Below are positions 45,901 through 58,265 of a DNA stretch of 64,000 nt, in pieces (position 1 is the stretch's first letter; the number at the start of each line of letters is the position of its first letter). The notes under the pieces are model-generated. The model worked only from the letters and a program-made list of their open reading frames with translations. It had not been told where the DNA came from and did no database searches. The stretch covers positions 1,937,001-2,001,000 of the forward strand of contig NC_081817.1 of NCBI RefSeq assembly GCF_030704535.1. The letters run 5' to 3'. The DNA comes from Vitis vinifera. Taxonomy: Eukaryota; Streptophyta; Magnoliopsida; Vitales; Vitaceae. The position numbers and the translations under genes were made by a program.

Positions 45901-48900
45901 TTGATGGTTTGTGACATTAGCAATCTAGAAATGAATGGAGAAAGCATAAAAATGTGGGCAGAAAAGCCTTTTGGGAAAACATCTGAAATTCAATCAGGTT
46001 GATAAACATTAGTGCCAAATTTGATGCACAATCCTCTTCTGGTAATGATTTATGTTTTTTTTTTCAAACAACATTAATCCATCTCCAAGTGCTGCCTAGT
46101 GGCAAAACAAAATGGTCTGGATGTCATATGTACAGTGTGGACATTGTCAGAGAAGTGTGTAAACCATATGCCACAATGGAAGACCTTTTAATCATGAAGA
46201 TAGCCCAGGGTGAGACTATTAACATTATAAAAGAGATACATTAATTGTCACCTGTTAGTGCCAAATTTGACACATAATCCTCTTTTGGTAATGATTTATG
46301 TTTTTTTTTTTCCAAACAATATTAATCCATCTCCAAGTGCTGCCTTGTGGCATGACAAAATGGTCTGGATGTTCATATGTGCAGTGTGGACATTGTCAGA
46401 GAAGTGTGTAAACCATGTGCCACAATGGGAGACTTTTTAATCATGAAGATAGCCCAGGGCAAGACTAATAGATAGCATTATAAAAGAGATACATTAACTG
46501 TCCCTGCCATTTGCAGAAAAATCTTGAGGTTGCTTTCTCAGTGCTCGAAGACATCATAATTGAGTGTCAAAACAGCAAAAACCTGCACAGCAGCACTGTC
46601 ATCAGAGTTCTAGCCCAATCTGTGCCTATGAAAGCAGGAGTAAAATCTTATAGTCTGGGGAAAGGGGGCCTTGGCCACTTTGGGGTGTACTTATGTTTGC
46701 ATGCCCAGTTGATTGAATTGAAGATATTGGTTTGGTCATGATGGAATATCATAAGGGGCTTCAGACATATTTTCAGGCTGTAATACAACAACTAGAGGAT
46801 TTGTTACAATAAGCAGATAACTTTAACCAAAGTAAATCCCAACTAGAAATTGCTTGTGGCTAGCATCTTGGTCTGTAGGGAACGAAACTCTAATTTTGCT
46901 TAATCTGTAACCTCTGACAGGATGGCACTAGTTGACTGGGAGTAGTGTTGTTGTGGGCTTAATCCTTTGTTGGAGGTGATGGGTAGCAAGTTGGAATAAG
47001 AATCAAGAGAAACTAACAGGTTTCTGCATATAATGATCTTCAGCAGGGTTATCATTATCATGTAATACTAGAATGTGGAATTCATAATCATGATGCGTTG
47101 TAAAGGAGGATGTCTTAGTGATAATTGAACCATGCCTTGAGATGAAGTTGCTGCATTGTTGGAATCCAGTGTGCATAACTTAGGAAAACATAGCTTGGAA
47201 TTTGGAATAAGGAAATGTTAAATATTTCTTAGGTGGAGATGTTCATGCAATGTTTCATGTGAGAACGCATTTTTTATGCTGAAATAAGTTTTGCAAGGCC
47301 AAAAATTTGCACTACTTTCTGAATGGAAGAGTAAGACTGGGAAGAATGTAGGTTTAGTGTTTCAAGATGGGGATTCAAAGTCTTTCTAAATTTGTATTGA
47401 GGTAAATGGTTGTTTGAGGGGAAAAATCTTGGAGAGAGGAAGATGCTTCTCTAGCTGGATTAGATTTGGGGAAGTTAGCTTGTCCCAAGTTGTTGGAAGG
47501 TGTGGAAGCTTGCTGCAGGAAGGAAGATAAATGAAGTTTTGCAAGGTTTGGGATGAAGGAGGAAGGTCTTACAGGTTGGAAAGACGTTCTAATGAGGCAG
47601 GGAGGTTTATTCAATCTTCGGTTAGCCCCGTTGAGACTAACTTCACTTTGATCTTTCCAGAGGGAAGGGGTGTGCTGGGGGGATGGTCCACTCCTGCCAT
47701 GAAGCTGCGGGATCTTGGTGTGTCATCTACCCTCAAGGTTTCAAGAAGAGCTCTGGTGGCTAAGAGTCTGAATGAGGGGTGCAGCAAGTCAAAAAAGCCT
47801 GAGTCAAGTTCCTTCGCTGAGGTAGTCAAGAAGGATCATGGTGACGTAAGAGAAGCAGTGTGGTTAGAACTAGGAGTAAAGTTTCAGCATAGGGAGGATC
47901 TGCTGAAGAGATGCCTAGTGGGAAGTTGAGGGAAGTCTCCTGAACATGTTCCAGACTTGCCTGCTCTGAAGAGGTGGACTGCCAAAAAGTGAAATCTGAA
48001 AGGTAATGTGAGGGTATCTTGGCTTGGGGGTGCTCTTATCCTCCTCGATTTTGAAGAACTGACTGATCTTCTAAAGTTGAGAGACAACAAGTCTCAAGAT
48101 TGTGTCAAGCACCTTGATGTTGCTGGATCACTCATTTTCTTCTTTGTTAATTATTTTTAGATAACAGGTAAGGTTGGAACAATTATACATGGATAACTTA
48201 GAATGACAACGATGCGGATGTTTGCGTTTTAGGAAGGAAAAAGGACATAATGAATGATTGTTGTGATTATATGGATTAAGGAAAGGCACTACAGTGGAGG
48301 TCAACTGAACAGGGAGAGATAAGTGGTGATGACTTTTTTGACTCCATTAATATGCTTTTGTTCTACTGCCAACCATTAGTTACACTGACATTTGAAAGCA
48401 GAGGAAGAGAAGGGTTCCAATGGGAGACACCATTTCCGACTAGTAGGAGCTGTTAAGAGAGAAAAAGGAGTGAGCTAGACGACACTATAACAATAACAAG
48501 AAGATCCTGTTAAAGTTCCTGCCCTATCAAGTCATTAAAAGGAATCTTGTGCTGCCTTGCTTTCTCAGTTACTGGAACTGAAGGGTGAAAAGGCAGCTCC
48601 TTAGCTGGTTGATTGAATTTTATAATTTCCTTGGTTTTGGTGAAATATTACTAGAATGGCTTCTCATTTGATTGCAAATCTGAAGTAGAGTTCAGACTCA
48701 GAGGTGGATATCCCTTTCCTACATTATATATACCTGGAAAACTAATTCAAAAAGGAAAAAATATGCAGTTGGGGAGAAGGGCAAGCTAATATTTAAGGAT
48801 GATGTCACAATCCCACAAGGGTAGGAATTTGGCATTTAACCAGGACAACAGGCTACGAGAAAAAAAAAAAAAAAGAAGAATGAATAATGCAATCCACAAG

Positions 48901-51900
48901 AAATCACATGAAGCTTTGTTTGAATGGATGAAAAAACGGTATTGGTACTTGACCTTGTTTAAATCCAAATAAGGTTTTCAGCTTAGTTTTGTTTGGCCGA
49001 TTCATATAATTTGTTCGACCACTGCTGGCTTGGCATCTATTCACTTTTGATTAGTTCACTTACCCCAATTGGAAGATGATCTGACAACCCTCTGAATTGG
49101 ACATTCTTAGTTTCTATAGAGTGTAAGGTTCACTGACGATATTTGATTTGATTTCCACTCTGACTGTACAGATTCCTTTCATGGCTTAGTTGTTCATCTA
49201 GAAAATGAGAAGACCAGCCTCTTTCACTTAATTAACTTGGGAGAACTAAAATTGGGAGTGCTGAATGAGCTTTGAAAGATCTAGTGAGTGTCATTTCCAG
49301 CCCTACCAAGATTGCATTGAATTAACAAATCTAGTCTTTCCATTGGAGTTGGAGTGCTCTTTTTATTGTATTCCTCAGCGGCTAGTCAAGTAGCAGATTC
49401 ATTAGCAAAGAGGGGAGCAAAACGCTAACCTCCTTTGTGGGGATTTTCTAACTCCATGAGGAATTGATTTTGTTGTTATAACCTCTTTCTTCCTTTTTGA
49501 TTAGGGTGTTTTACTTTTGTTATGGGGAACAAATGTCTCATCCTTCCTTGTACCTAATTATTTCTTGGCAAGGAAATGCCTTTTTTATGGAAAATGAAAT
49601 TAAAAATAGCAAAATGTGGTCCCTTGCTTTGAACAAACTTTCTTTTGTCATAAAGAGTGTGATAGCTTTATTTTCCTTATTCAACAATCCAGTGCCACAC
49701 AACGAAGATTGCACAAACTGAATTCTGTTTGGTGAATTTGTGATTCTTGAAGAGTGTTAGAGAGGGGTAATGATGGGAGAAACATAAGTTAATTATGCCT
49801 ATAATTAGGCCTTAGAAGGTAGATTTGGTTTGCTTACAAGAAACTAAGATGTAAGAGATTTCAATGCAAACAATTAGGAGTTTGGGTGTGGGAAGATCTT
49901 TAGAATGAGGCTAAATGAAGCTGGAGGTTCAGTAGGAGGCATCTTGGTGTTGTGGGACAACAAGGTGTTGACATGGAAGTGGGAGTGTTCTCTATCCCTT
50001 TATCAATTTTAAAACTATGATGTTGGGGTATGTGGGCCAATCCTTAAGAGGAGAGAGGATTTTTGGGCGGAGTTAGGTGCTATAAGGGTCTTTAGGATGA
50101 TCCCCGGTGCTTAGGTGGAGACTTTAATATGGTCATGCTCCTAAGGGAAAGGAGGAACTACTTAAGGCTATCCTTACAGATGAGACGTTTTTAGATATTA
50201 TAGAGGATCTAAATTTGAGGGATCTTCCTCTTATAGGAGAGCCCTTTACATGGATTAGAGGATAAAGTTTTTGCTTCTCTTTGAGGCTAGACCGTTTCTT
50301 AGTGTTGGAAGAGTGGGAAGACAAATTTTCATGCCTAACTTGGAGTGTCTTATGAAAGCCAATCTTTGATCACTCTCCCATTATTCTTGATGGTGGTGAG
50401 TTAAAGAAGGGGCAAGTTGCCTTTTAGATTTGAGAATTTGTGGCTTAAGGTCGACGATTTCAAATATTTTGTAAGAAATTGGTGAATGGGCTATAACGTA
50501 AGTGGTTCTTAGAGCCATTGTCTAGCAATTAAGTTAAAGGCCTTTAAAGAGGATATAAAACTGTGGAATAAAGAAGTTTTGGGAAATATTGCAACCAGAG
50601 AATCAAAGATTCTACCCTAGATCAGTTTTTGGGACTCCAAGGAGAGAGAAACAATCCTTTTGGTTGAAAAGGTATTTGCCTAAAATGGTGGTTTCAAAGG
50701 AGTTCAAAAAGTGGGCATCAATGGAGAAACTATGTGGAGACCAAGAGTAATTTGGTTAAGATACAAGGATGAAAACACCAAATTTTTCCACAAAATGGCC
50801 AATGCGGATTGTATAAGAAACTTTTGACCTAAATTGTGAATGGTTGACTGAAGAGGCCAAGATAAAGGATGGGCTGTGCAAGACCTTTTGATCCCTACTT
50901 TTTGAATCAGGAGAATGGAGGTTGAGCATTAGTGGAAAGAATTTTGAAATCCTAGGGAGTGACAACTCTAGGAGCCTTTTTTGGAGGGGGAAGTCTTTGT
51001 TACTCTTTTCAATTTGTGTGGGGATTAGACTCTTGGGCTAGATGGCTTCACCACGGTGTTCTGATAATCATGTTAGGACTTTGTAAAGTTTGAGGTGACG
51101 GGTCTTTCCAATGAATTTTTTTACCAAGGCACCTTTTCGAGAACCTTAAATGTCACTTTCTTGGTTTTAATCTTGAAAAAAAAAAGTAGAATAGAAGATT
51201 TGAAGGATTTTAGGCTCATCAACTTAGTAGGGGGATTGTATAAGCTTTTAGCTAAAGTTCTAGCAAACATACTCAAAAAAGTGGAGGGAAAAGTGGTTTC
51301 AGCCTATGAACATGGTTTTGTGGAAGATCGATACATTTTGGATGTAGATTTTTTTCGCTAATGCTTCATTGATTCAATGTTAAGGAGCAACAACATGGGG
51401 AGAGAAATATAAGAGGATGTTCAAAAATACTAAAAAAATGGATCAAGCAATCAAACAATCTTTTATGTTTAATTTATGGGAATGGGTGAAGGTGTATATA
51501 GGAGATTGCCCTTTCTCCATGTTGGACTTTGTTGATTTGGTTGAGCTCTAGATAGTGGGTGGTAGTTGTTTTTTGTAGTTATCATGACTACATGGGGCCT
51601 TTTGGTACCCTTGTCTACATCATGTATACTTTAATGCAACCTTTTGTTAAACATTGTTTCATTTAATGAATATATTGTTTATATATATATATAAAGAGCA
51701 TTATTTTTCAAGATGGACATTGAGAAGGCGTACAATCATGTCAATTAGGACTTCTTAATTACGCTTTTGCCTAAAAGTGGATTAGATGGATAAAATGGTG
51801 CATATCAACGACAAATTTCTTTGTTCTAGTTAATGGGACTTAAATCTGGTGTCTATCAAAACTCTTAGGGGTTTGAGGCAAGGGTCTTTATCCCCTTATT

Positions 51901-54900
51901 CATTTTGGTGATGGGGGCTCTTAGTCGGATCTTGAGCAAAATTAAGGAAGGGGGTTTTATTTTGGGATTCAAGGTGGGTGAGAGAGGTGAAGGATAAAAG
52001 AGTCCTATTTTTTGTTTGCCAATGATACACTAATTCTTTGTGACACCAATCAAGAGCGGTTGGAATATTTGGGTTGGGTCTCCATGTGTTTGAGGTGACC
52101 TTAAAATTAGATATAAATTTAGAGAAAAGTGAGCATATATCTAGTAAGGAGTGGCTAATATAGAGAGAGGGATTAACTTTTGTGTTGGGTTGTAGGGAGG
52201 GGAAGTTGTCCAATACCTACTTGGGCCCCCCATTTAGAGTTCCTCATAAATCTACAAAGGTGTAGGATGGTATGGAGGAGAGATTTTAGAGAAGATCGAT
52301 AGTGTGGGAGAGGTAATATCTTTCTAAAGGAGGAATACTTACTTTGATTAAAAGCATGTTATCAAGCCTTCCAATCCATTTTATGTTTCTATTTGTCATT
52401 TCGAGAAGGGTAAGCTTAAGGTTAGAGCAAATCCAGAGAGATTTCCTATGGGTTAATGATGTGCTAGAGAAAATACATCACTTGGCTAGTTGGTCTATCA
52501 CCTGTTTAGAAAAAAAGAATGAGGGCCTTAATATTCGTAATCTTTCTACTTTAAACAAGACTTAGCTTGGAAAATGAAGTTGTAAGTTCATAGTAGAAAG
52601 GGAGTCCTTATGGAGACATGGTATAATAAGGAAGTTTGGAGAAAAGGAAGGCAGTGGTCAAGGCAACGAGGTGGGGTGTAGAAGGCAATTAGAAACACGT
52701 AGGAGGTTATAAAAAGCAGGACTTGTTTCACAGTTGGTAATGACAATAGGGCAAAATTTTGGACAGGTGGATGATGTGATGACTTGTCCTTGGAAGAGTC
52801 TTTCTTGATGTTATTCTCTGAAGCAATTGCCAAAGATGATTTGGTGGCAGAGATGTGGGAGCAAGTAGGGAGGGGGTAGATGGAGTCCCCTCTTCTTAGG
52901 ATAGTTTAATGATTGGGAACTTGAAGAAATGGAATCCTTTTTTAGGAAATTGTGTGCTTTATTGATTAGAAGAGATGAGGATGATAAATTAAGTTAAAAA
53001 AAACCAAGTGTGGTAAGTTTTTTGTTAGATCCTTTTTCGCCTCTTTAGCTAAGGGAGGTATAGAGCTTTTTCCCACAACTATAGTATGGAATCCTTGGAT
53101 ACCAATGAAAATAAGCTTCTTTGCATGGGAAGCACTATGGGAAAGAATTTTGAAGCTAGATCCTCTCAAAAGGAGAGGATAGATTTTATTGGATAGATGT
53201 TGCATGTGCAAAGGTGATGAAGAATCGACTGAATATTTGCTTATTCATTGTATCAAAGCAAAAATGACAGGACAGCTAATTTACTCTTTATTTAGAGTGG
53301 TTTGAGTGACACACTTTACAATTAGAGGAAACCTTTTTCATTTGGCATGACTTATTGATAAAGAAGAAGTGGAAGAAAGCTTGGAGGGTCATTCCCTTGT
53401 ACTTGTTTTGGATCTTATAGAAGGTAAGAAATAGGAAGTTGTTTAGTGATGTCACACGGTTAGACCAAGCAATCAAATCTTATTTTATGTTTATGTTTTG
53501 ACAATGGATTGAAGTGTACATAGAGGACCATTCAATGTCCATTATAGACTTTGTATATTGGTGGAGCTTTATGTAAGAAGAGGGAATTTGTTTTTTGTTT
53601 TCTCGTTTCTTGGTTGGCCTTTAGGCACCTATTATATACATTGCGTGTACTTTGGTGTGTCTTCTTTTAGGCACTTCTAATATATTTTCATTTTTGTAGA
53701 TAAAAAAAAAAAAAAAAAAAAAAAAAAACGAGCTTCTAATATCTAAACTTGCAATTCCTGGTGAGAGTTAGCTTTTTTGCTTGAGAAGTTACATAAGTTA
53801 GAATTTTGACTGTGGATCAACTCAGAAGGAAGGGTTGGAGATCCCTAGTAGATGTTACACGTGCAAAGAAGATGAAGAAACAAGTGATCATATTCTCCTT
53901 CATTGCACAAAAGCATGCAATTTGTGGTAGTTGGTTTTTGCTTTATTCGGTGTGTAGTGGGTGATGCACTCTTCAGTTAGGGGATTTCTCTCAAGCGGGG
54001 ATGATTCTTTTGTTGGGAAAAAAAGGAAAAGGGCTTGGAAGGTTGTTCCGTTGTGTGTGTTTTGGACCATATGGAGGGAGAGAAATAGGAGAGCCTTCAA
54101 TAATTGTGAAAGCTTAAATCAAACAATTAAAAATTCTTTTTTGAACCTTTTTTAGGATTGGGTTAAATTGTATATTGGGGATGGTTCTTTGTCCGTGTTA
54201 GCATTTGTGGATTCGTTAGGGTCTTTGTAGGGCACATTTGCTAGTTTGTGTCTTTGCGCTTCCTTTTGGGTCTTATGGTTACTTTATATACATCATATAT
54301 ACCCTCTTTTATTTATAATACATTTTCTTTATCTAAAAAAAAAAAAATCCAACCTTGCAATGCATTTTCACATTTGTTGGACCTTTTTTTCTAAAAAAAA
54401 ATCTTTAGAAGTTATTTAAATTTTTTAGGGTTTTTATTTGTTGATTACCAGTTATATGATTTAAATTTCTGTTTCTTCATTTTAAGTCTCATGTTCTCTT
54501 CTTCTCCCTCTTCTCGGTTCTCTTCCCACTTTCTTTTTATCCTATTTTTTACTGTGGTAAAAATTTCTCCTGAGCTAATTGTCTATATTTATACTCTGAT
54601 TTCTTCTAATTTGTATATTTTCTAACTCATCTTTATTAGAAGCTGTTCTTAAGGGTGTTGTTTCAACAAAATCAGCAACCTTTTCGTAAAAACTTCTCCT
54701 TTGTCACCTTTAAATCAGCAGCTTTCTCAAATTTCATACCAGTCTTCTGAAGTCATGATTCATGAATCACCACTCTTTGGCTTGGCTCCAGAATAAATGC
54801 ACTCTTTAAGCTTGTGTGAATTAACCCACGGTTTATGGTTCTTAAGAATTCTCACCTAGGTGGTGTTTATTTTTTGACTGAATAGAAAAAGCCAAAATAT

Positions 54901-57900
54901 TTAACTTTTTCTATTCAGTCAAAAATAACATGTTAATATCAGCCAACATAATTAAACTAAACATATTTATAACAAATTCACTTTAATTATATTGGTTGAT
55001 ATTAATAAGTTATTTTTAGAAAAGCTAAATATTTGTTGACTTTTTCTATTTAGCCAAAAAACAAACACCACCCTAGTCTTCAAATGACAGCAATAGATTC
55101 CTTTTTGGCTCACAAAATGCTTATCCATTAGGGTGGTCCTGTCAAATATAAAAAGCAATTTTTTGCACACTTTATTTATTTATTTTTTACTCACGTTTTT
55201 TTGACTGAAATTCATTTGTCATATTTCACATATATTGCACATCACATTCGGTTGTTTCACATATTTTTTTGTCTTTACTATCTTGCCCTGGAAGACCTTT
55301 CACTTGAGTTGGCTTCTGTTACTAGACATTGAGACACAAGCATGATTACTTCATAAACAATAAGAATGAATTTCTTTCTTTGAAATTATTGCAAGATAAC
55401 AAAGTATAAAAATTTGTTTTTACGGAACATTCCAAGGTCTGAATGTTATGCAGATAGGTGCCCCTATCAATGACCTTTGTGCTAAGAGGTGAGAATGAAC
55501 TACTTTTCCCTGTCAGGTTTATGGCACTAACAAGTGTAACTCAAGTATATTGACTTGTGCTAGACTGCTAGTTAGATCTAGCAAACATTTTCCTTGTATA
55601 TAAATGGGCCCTAAGCATCTATCGCTGACAATTAGTGGTTGAAAATGCATTAAGTGGAGGAACTCTAAAGCACCTCCCATCTAAAATTATATGCTAGGAG
55701 AACTTGAGTGTTGCTTAGCATGCAAGAATTGGAATGGCATTATAACTATTGTAGAATTTGTGCTTGATGTGCGAATGAATTTTTTGATGGCAGAGCAAAT
55801 TCGAGTTTCAGTTGAGGCTCCAAGAGTTCATAGAGTTGGTACGAGCTGAAAATAACTTGCGAGCTATTGCATATGCTAGGAAGCACCTTGCACCATGGGG
55901 AGCTACCAATATGAAAGAATTGCAGCGGGTCATGGCAACACTGGCTTTTAAGAGCAATACTGAATGTGCAACATACAAGGTAAACTCATGTATCTTTGTC
56001 TTATTATATTTCTAGTACTTGATTGTAGATGGACATACTTGTTCATGATATTTGGTAAAAGAACAGGTTTCCAGTACTACTATTTTTTCCTTCATGTCTG
56101 GGACAGAAATGAACTGCTTGCTTTGCTTGGGTAGGAAATTCAAGTGAAAGATTTTGAATATGACAAAAGCAAACAAAAAGATAAAGACAGTGATCTCTCT
56201 CTCACCTCCAAGTTTAGTATCAGTGAAACCATGAGGCTGATTATTATGGGGCTTGATAACTATTCAGCATGATGATGGCTATGATGATTTCTGCAATAGT
56301 GGAAATAATTTTTCTGATAGGTAAATTTTTGTTCCCATTGGGACTTGAACCTGGAACCTGCCACAGACCCTCCCCAACCCGTTACCAATTCAGCAATGTT
56401 TTCATCTTTTAATTAATATCAATAGTTTATGACTCATCAACGAGAAAAAAATTTAATATCAATAGTTTATGTATTGAAGGGTTATGCCTTGCGTTCCTGT
56501 AGTAGATTCTGCTACTTATTTGTGATTCTTTTTGTAATTCACTTGTTAGGGAGTTAAGTTTGCTCACTTGTTTGCTCTTGCCCAAAAATGATAAATGGTA
56601 TCTAGGTTGAGTTCAGCCTAATAAATTTGCCATCTGAACTGACAAATTGGGATTTCATCTAGGTTTTTTTCCATGTTGAAGTAATTTCTTATCTTGGATC
56701 TAGTATGTGCCACTGAATGACTGATATTTCTATCCATTCAGTGCCATTGTAAAGGTCACTGAATTTTTATTTCAAAATTTTTCCCTCAATCAACTGATAT
56801 TATCTGGTTCAATTTAATTTCCCACCCTTAGCCCAGACAATTACATTCCTCTTTGATTTCTGGCTTTTCTGGGTGCTTTATTATCCGTTTATGAGCTATA
56901 TTTTACACGTTTTGCAAAGCATTTGACTAATTTGTCATTGTGCATTGCAGGTTTTATTTGAACCAAAGCAATGGGATTACCTGGTGGACCAGTTCAAACA
57001 GGAATTCTGTAGGTTATATGGCATGACTCTTGAGCCTTTGCTGAATATATATCTGCAAGCAGGCTTGTCTGCTCTAAAAACTCCGTATCCTCATTCATTT
57101 ACTAATATATCGTTGCTTGCCTTCACATACTAGTTAGTGGCTTAAGTGCCATTACAGTCAGGTCATATATTTTGAATTTGCAAAATCAGATTTATAGACC
57201 CCAGGTTTTTGAGCAAATGCTTGGAAAGGAAAAATGGTGGGGGCATCTTACCATTACTTCAGAATTTACTTCCAGATTAATTTACCCTTCTTTTTTTAGT
57301 TCAAACACATACTAGATAGAAATGGGGAGAGGATGTCATGGGTTATGCCTACCCTTAATCCACTCACTTAATAGCAATACCTTGTATAATCCAATTTTTA
57401 CCATTTGAAGTCTTCATGATAGAAACCACCAATTATTACGTCTCTCGTTGGCAATCAGCTGAATGTGTCCCATCGTACAACTCCTACCTAATAATGGGAG
57501 GTTCAGGAATATGAAACCATTTACATTCTGAAAATGAGTACCAGAAACTCAATGATTTGATGAACCAACAATGAATTTGCTGCTTTTCTTACTTTGTTAG
57601 TTGTGGATGCTCATTTTCACCTTTGTGCTGGTGTTTTGTGCATGAGTTACGGCTGGTAATTTCTTTTTCCAGTCGTTTTACCCTGACCTGATTTAGATAC
57701 TGTTACCAAGATGACTGCACCAAAGAGGATCCTTTGTCACAGGACGGATTCCGGAAACTTGCCTTGCCATTACCCTACTCAAAGCAGCATCACTCGAAGC
57801 TTGTTTGCTACATAACTAAAGAATTGATGGATACGGAGAACCCACCTATGGTGTTGCCCAACGGTTATGTCTATAGCACCAAGGTTCGTATCATTCTAAT

Positions 57901-58265
57901 GTCAAGTAAGAGCATATTTGGGATTGATTTTGAAAAGGGCTAAAAGCTCTTCCTAATGCTGAGAATCGCTTTTTGACAAAAATTAGGTGTTTGACAAATT
58001 TTTAGAACTCTGATAAGTGATTCATGAGGATCACTTGATAGGTAATCTTTTTAGTTTATGTCCAAACAACAAGGGATTCTCTTTAAAAGCATCAGAATCA
58101 CTCCCAAACTGGGTCTAAGTAGGTTTTATATCAGCCATCTAACTCCTTTTATGCTAACTGCAGGCTCTTGAAGAAATGGCAAAGAAGAACGGCGGCCAGA
58201 TTACATGTCCAAGAACCGGTTTCATCTGCAACTCTTCTGCTCTGGTCAAGGCATATATTTCGTAA
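42912..58265 (+). CDS. MAEA: MAEA/GID9-type LisH-CTLH-RING protein of the CTLH/GID E3 ubiquitin ligase
   Basis: Seven exons: 42912-43223, 43725-43919, 44464-44586, 55794-55979, 56951-57084, 57697-57883 and 58164-58265. Phase closes to 412 aa. Start is ATG 42912 (MEMESLPNGNS); the open frame upstream lacks homology. The N-terminus carries a 10-Ala tract, then LKLEHQFLRVPFEHFKKSIR typical of MAEA/Fyv10. Next come a LisH-like helix pair (KRILVDYMLRMSYYDTAMKL), CTLH (DLVDIEVFHEAKRVIDAL ... ALAWCAENKSRLKKSKS), CRA (EFIELVRAENNLRAIAYARK onward) and a degenerate RING/U-box end (ITCPRTGFICNSSALVKAYIS). The yeast orthologue Gid9/Fyv10 pairs with Gid2/Rmd5 as the catalytic RING pair that ubiquitinates gluconeogenic enzymes; plants keep the complex (family knowledge). 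Intron 3 (44587-55793) is 11.2 kb and filled with LINEs, yet its GT and AG ends are intact. Tail-to-tail with the RS2Z gene. Confidence 0.95.
43244..43424. repeat. Fold-back element with CGTTTGGTTCCTAAGAAA end in MAEA intron 1
   Basis: It begins 20 bp after the exon-1 donor (CGTTTGGTTCCTAAGAAAC) and ends with the inverted TTGGCAACCAAACGG near 43411-43425. Same family as 38619-38836. Confidence 0.6.
44883..45836 (+). mobile_element. Short 5'-truncated LINE in MAEA intron 3, near-identical to the nitrilase-intron LINE
   Basis: The plus-strand frame 44938-45678 (246 aa) covers only the C-terminal zinc-binding region ([18 protein letters not shown]) and differs from the matching part of the LINE at 24636-26981 at about seven residues by hand comparison. 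It is in the opposite genomic orientation. The 3' end is TTACTTATC followed by poly-A (45823-45837). Clear target duplications were not found. Confidence 0.92.
46000..46505. repeat. ~250-bp tandem duplication in MAEA intron 3
   Basis: 46000-46253 and 46254-46505 align end to end, sharing GTGCCAAATTTGA, CCATCTCCAAGTGCTGCC, GTGTGGACATTGTCAGAGAA and AAAAGAGATACATTAA. I estimate about 90% identity. Not coding. Confidence 0.88.
47350..53728 (+). mobile_element. Near-full-length but decayed L1-type LINE in MAEA intron 3
   Basis: Plus-strand remnants follow LINE order: ORF1-like protein (47531-47929, with LERRSNEAGRF and FPEGRGVLGGW), endonuclease (CLQETKM-like near 49840, GGDFNMV near 50120, RLDRFLV near 50287, DHSPIILDGG near 50378), reverse transcriptase (51160-52560, with LVGGLYKLLAKVLAN, MDIEKAYNHV and IQRDFLW) and the zinc-binding C-terminus (CCMCKGDEES near 53200). 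It ends in a run of 27 A at about 53702-53728. Many stops and frameshifts make it a fossil. The 5' border is only estimated from where ORF1 similarity begins. A second LINE end is nested in the reverse transcriptase. Confidence 0.85.
51372..51690 (+). mobile_element. LINE 3'-end fragment nested inside the older LINE
   Basis: The reverse-transcriptase frame is interrupted here by sequence that belongs to a LINE C-terminus (DQAIKQSFMFNLWEWVKVYI, then FSMLDFVDLVEL and stop), a 3' UTR and an AT-rich end (TATATATATATA near 51680). After it the host LINE resumes with MDIEKAYNHV. It resembles the C-terminus of the host LINE itself near 53460. Confidence 0.7.
53735..54347 (+). mobile_element. 5'-truncated LINE 3' fragment following the poly-A of the older LINE
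   Basis: The frame around 53850-54155 again encodes the zinc-binding end (CYTCKEDEETSDHILLHCTK, then ALFGV) and FWTIWRERNRRAFN. The fragment ends TTTATCTAAAAAAAAAAAA. It abuts the poly-A tail of the preceding element, so the insertion probably used that A-rich target. Confidence 0.82.
54859..55073. mobile_element. Tourist-like MITE (215 bp) with internal perfect hairpin
   Basis: Inverted ends are GGTGGTGTTTATTTTTTGAC on the left and the complement GGTGGTGTTTGTTTTTTGGC on the right, extending to about 33 bp. The flanks are CTA (54856-54858 and 55074-55076), a 3-bp duplication that fits PIF/Harbinger. The left arm is followed within 20 bp by its own exact complement: TTTTTGACTGAATAGAAAAA near 54870 and TTTTTCTATTCAGTCAAAAA near 54907, a 21-bp perfect stem when the flanking G/C pair is counted. 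Confidence 0.85.
56325..56400 (-). mobile_element. Short SINE remnant in MAEA intron 4
   Basis: The minus strand has a box B-like GGTTCAAGTCC (about 56340-56350), a weak box A-like TTGCTGAATTGGT (about 56385-56398) and a tail TTTACCTATCAGAAAAA. Spacing fits a tRNA-derived SINE. There is no cloverleaf, so it is not a tRNA gene. Confidence 0.5.

Noticed and set aside
47531-47929. 132-codon frame that could be read as a host gene
   Set aside because: Its sequence and position before endonuclease and reverse-transcriptase remnants identify it as LINE ORF1.
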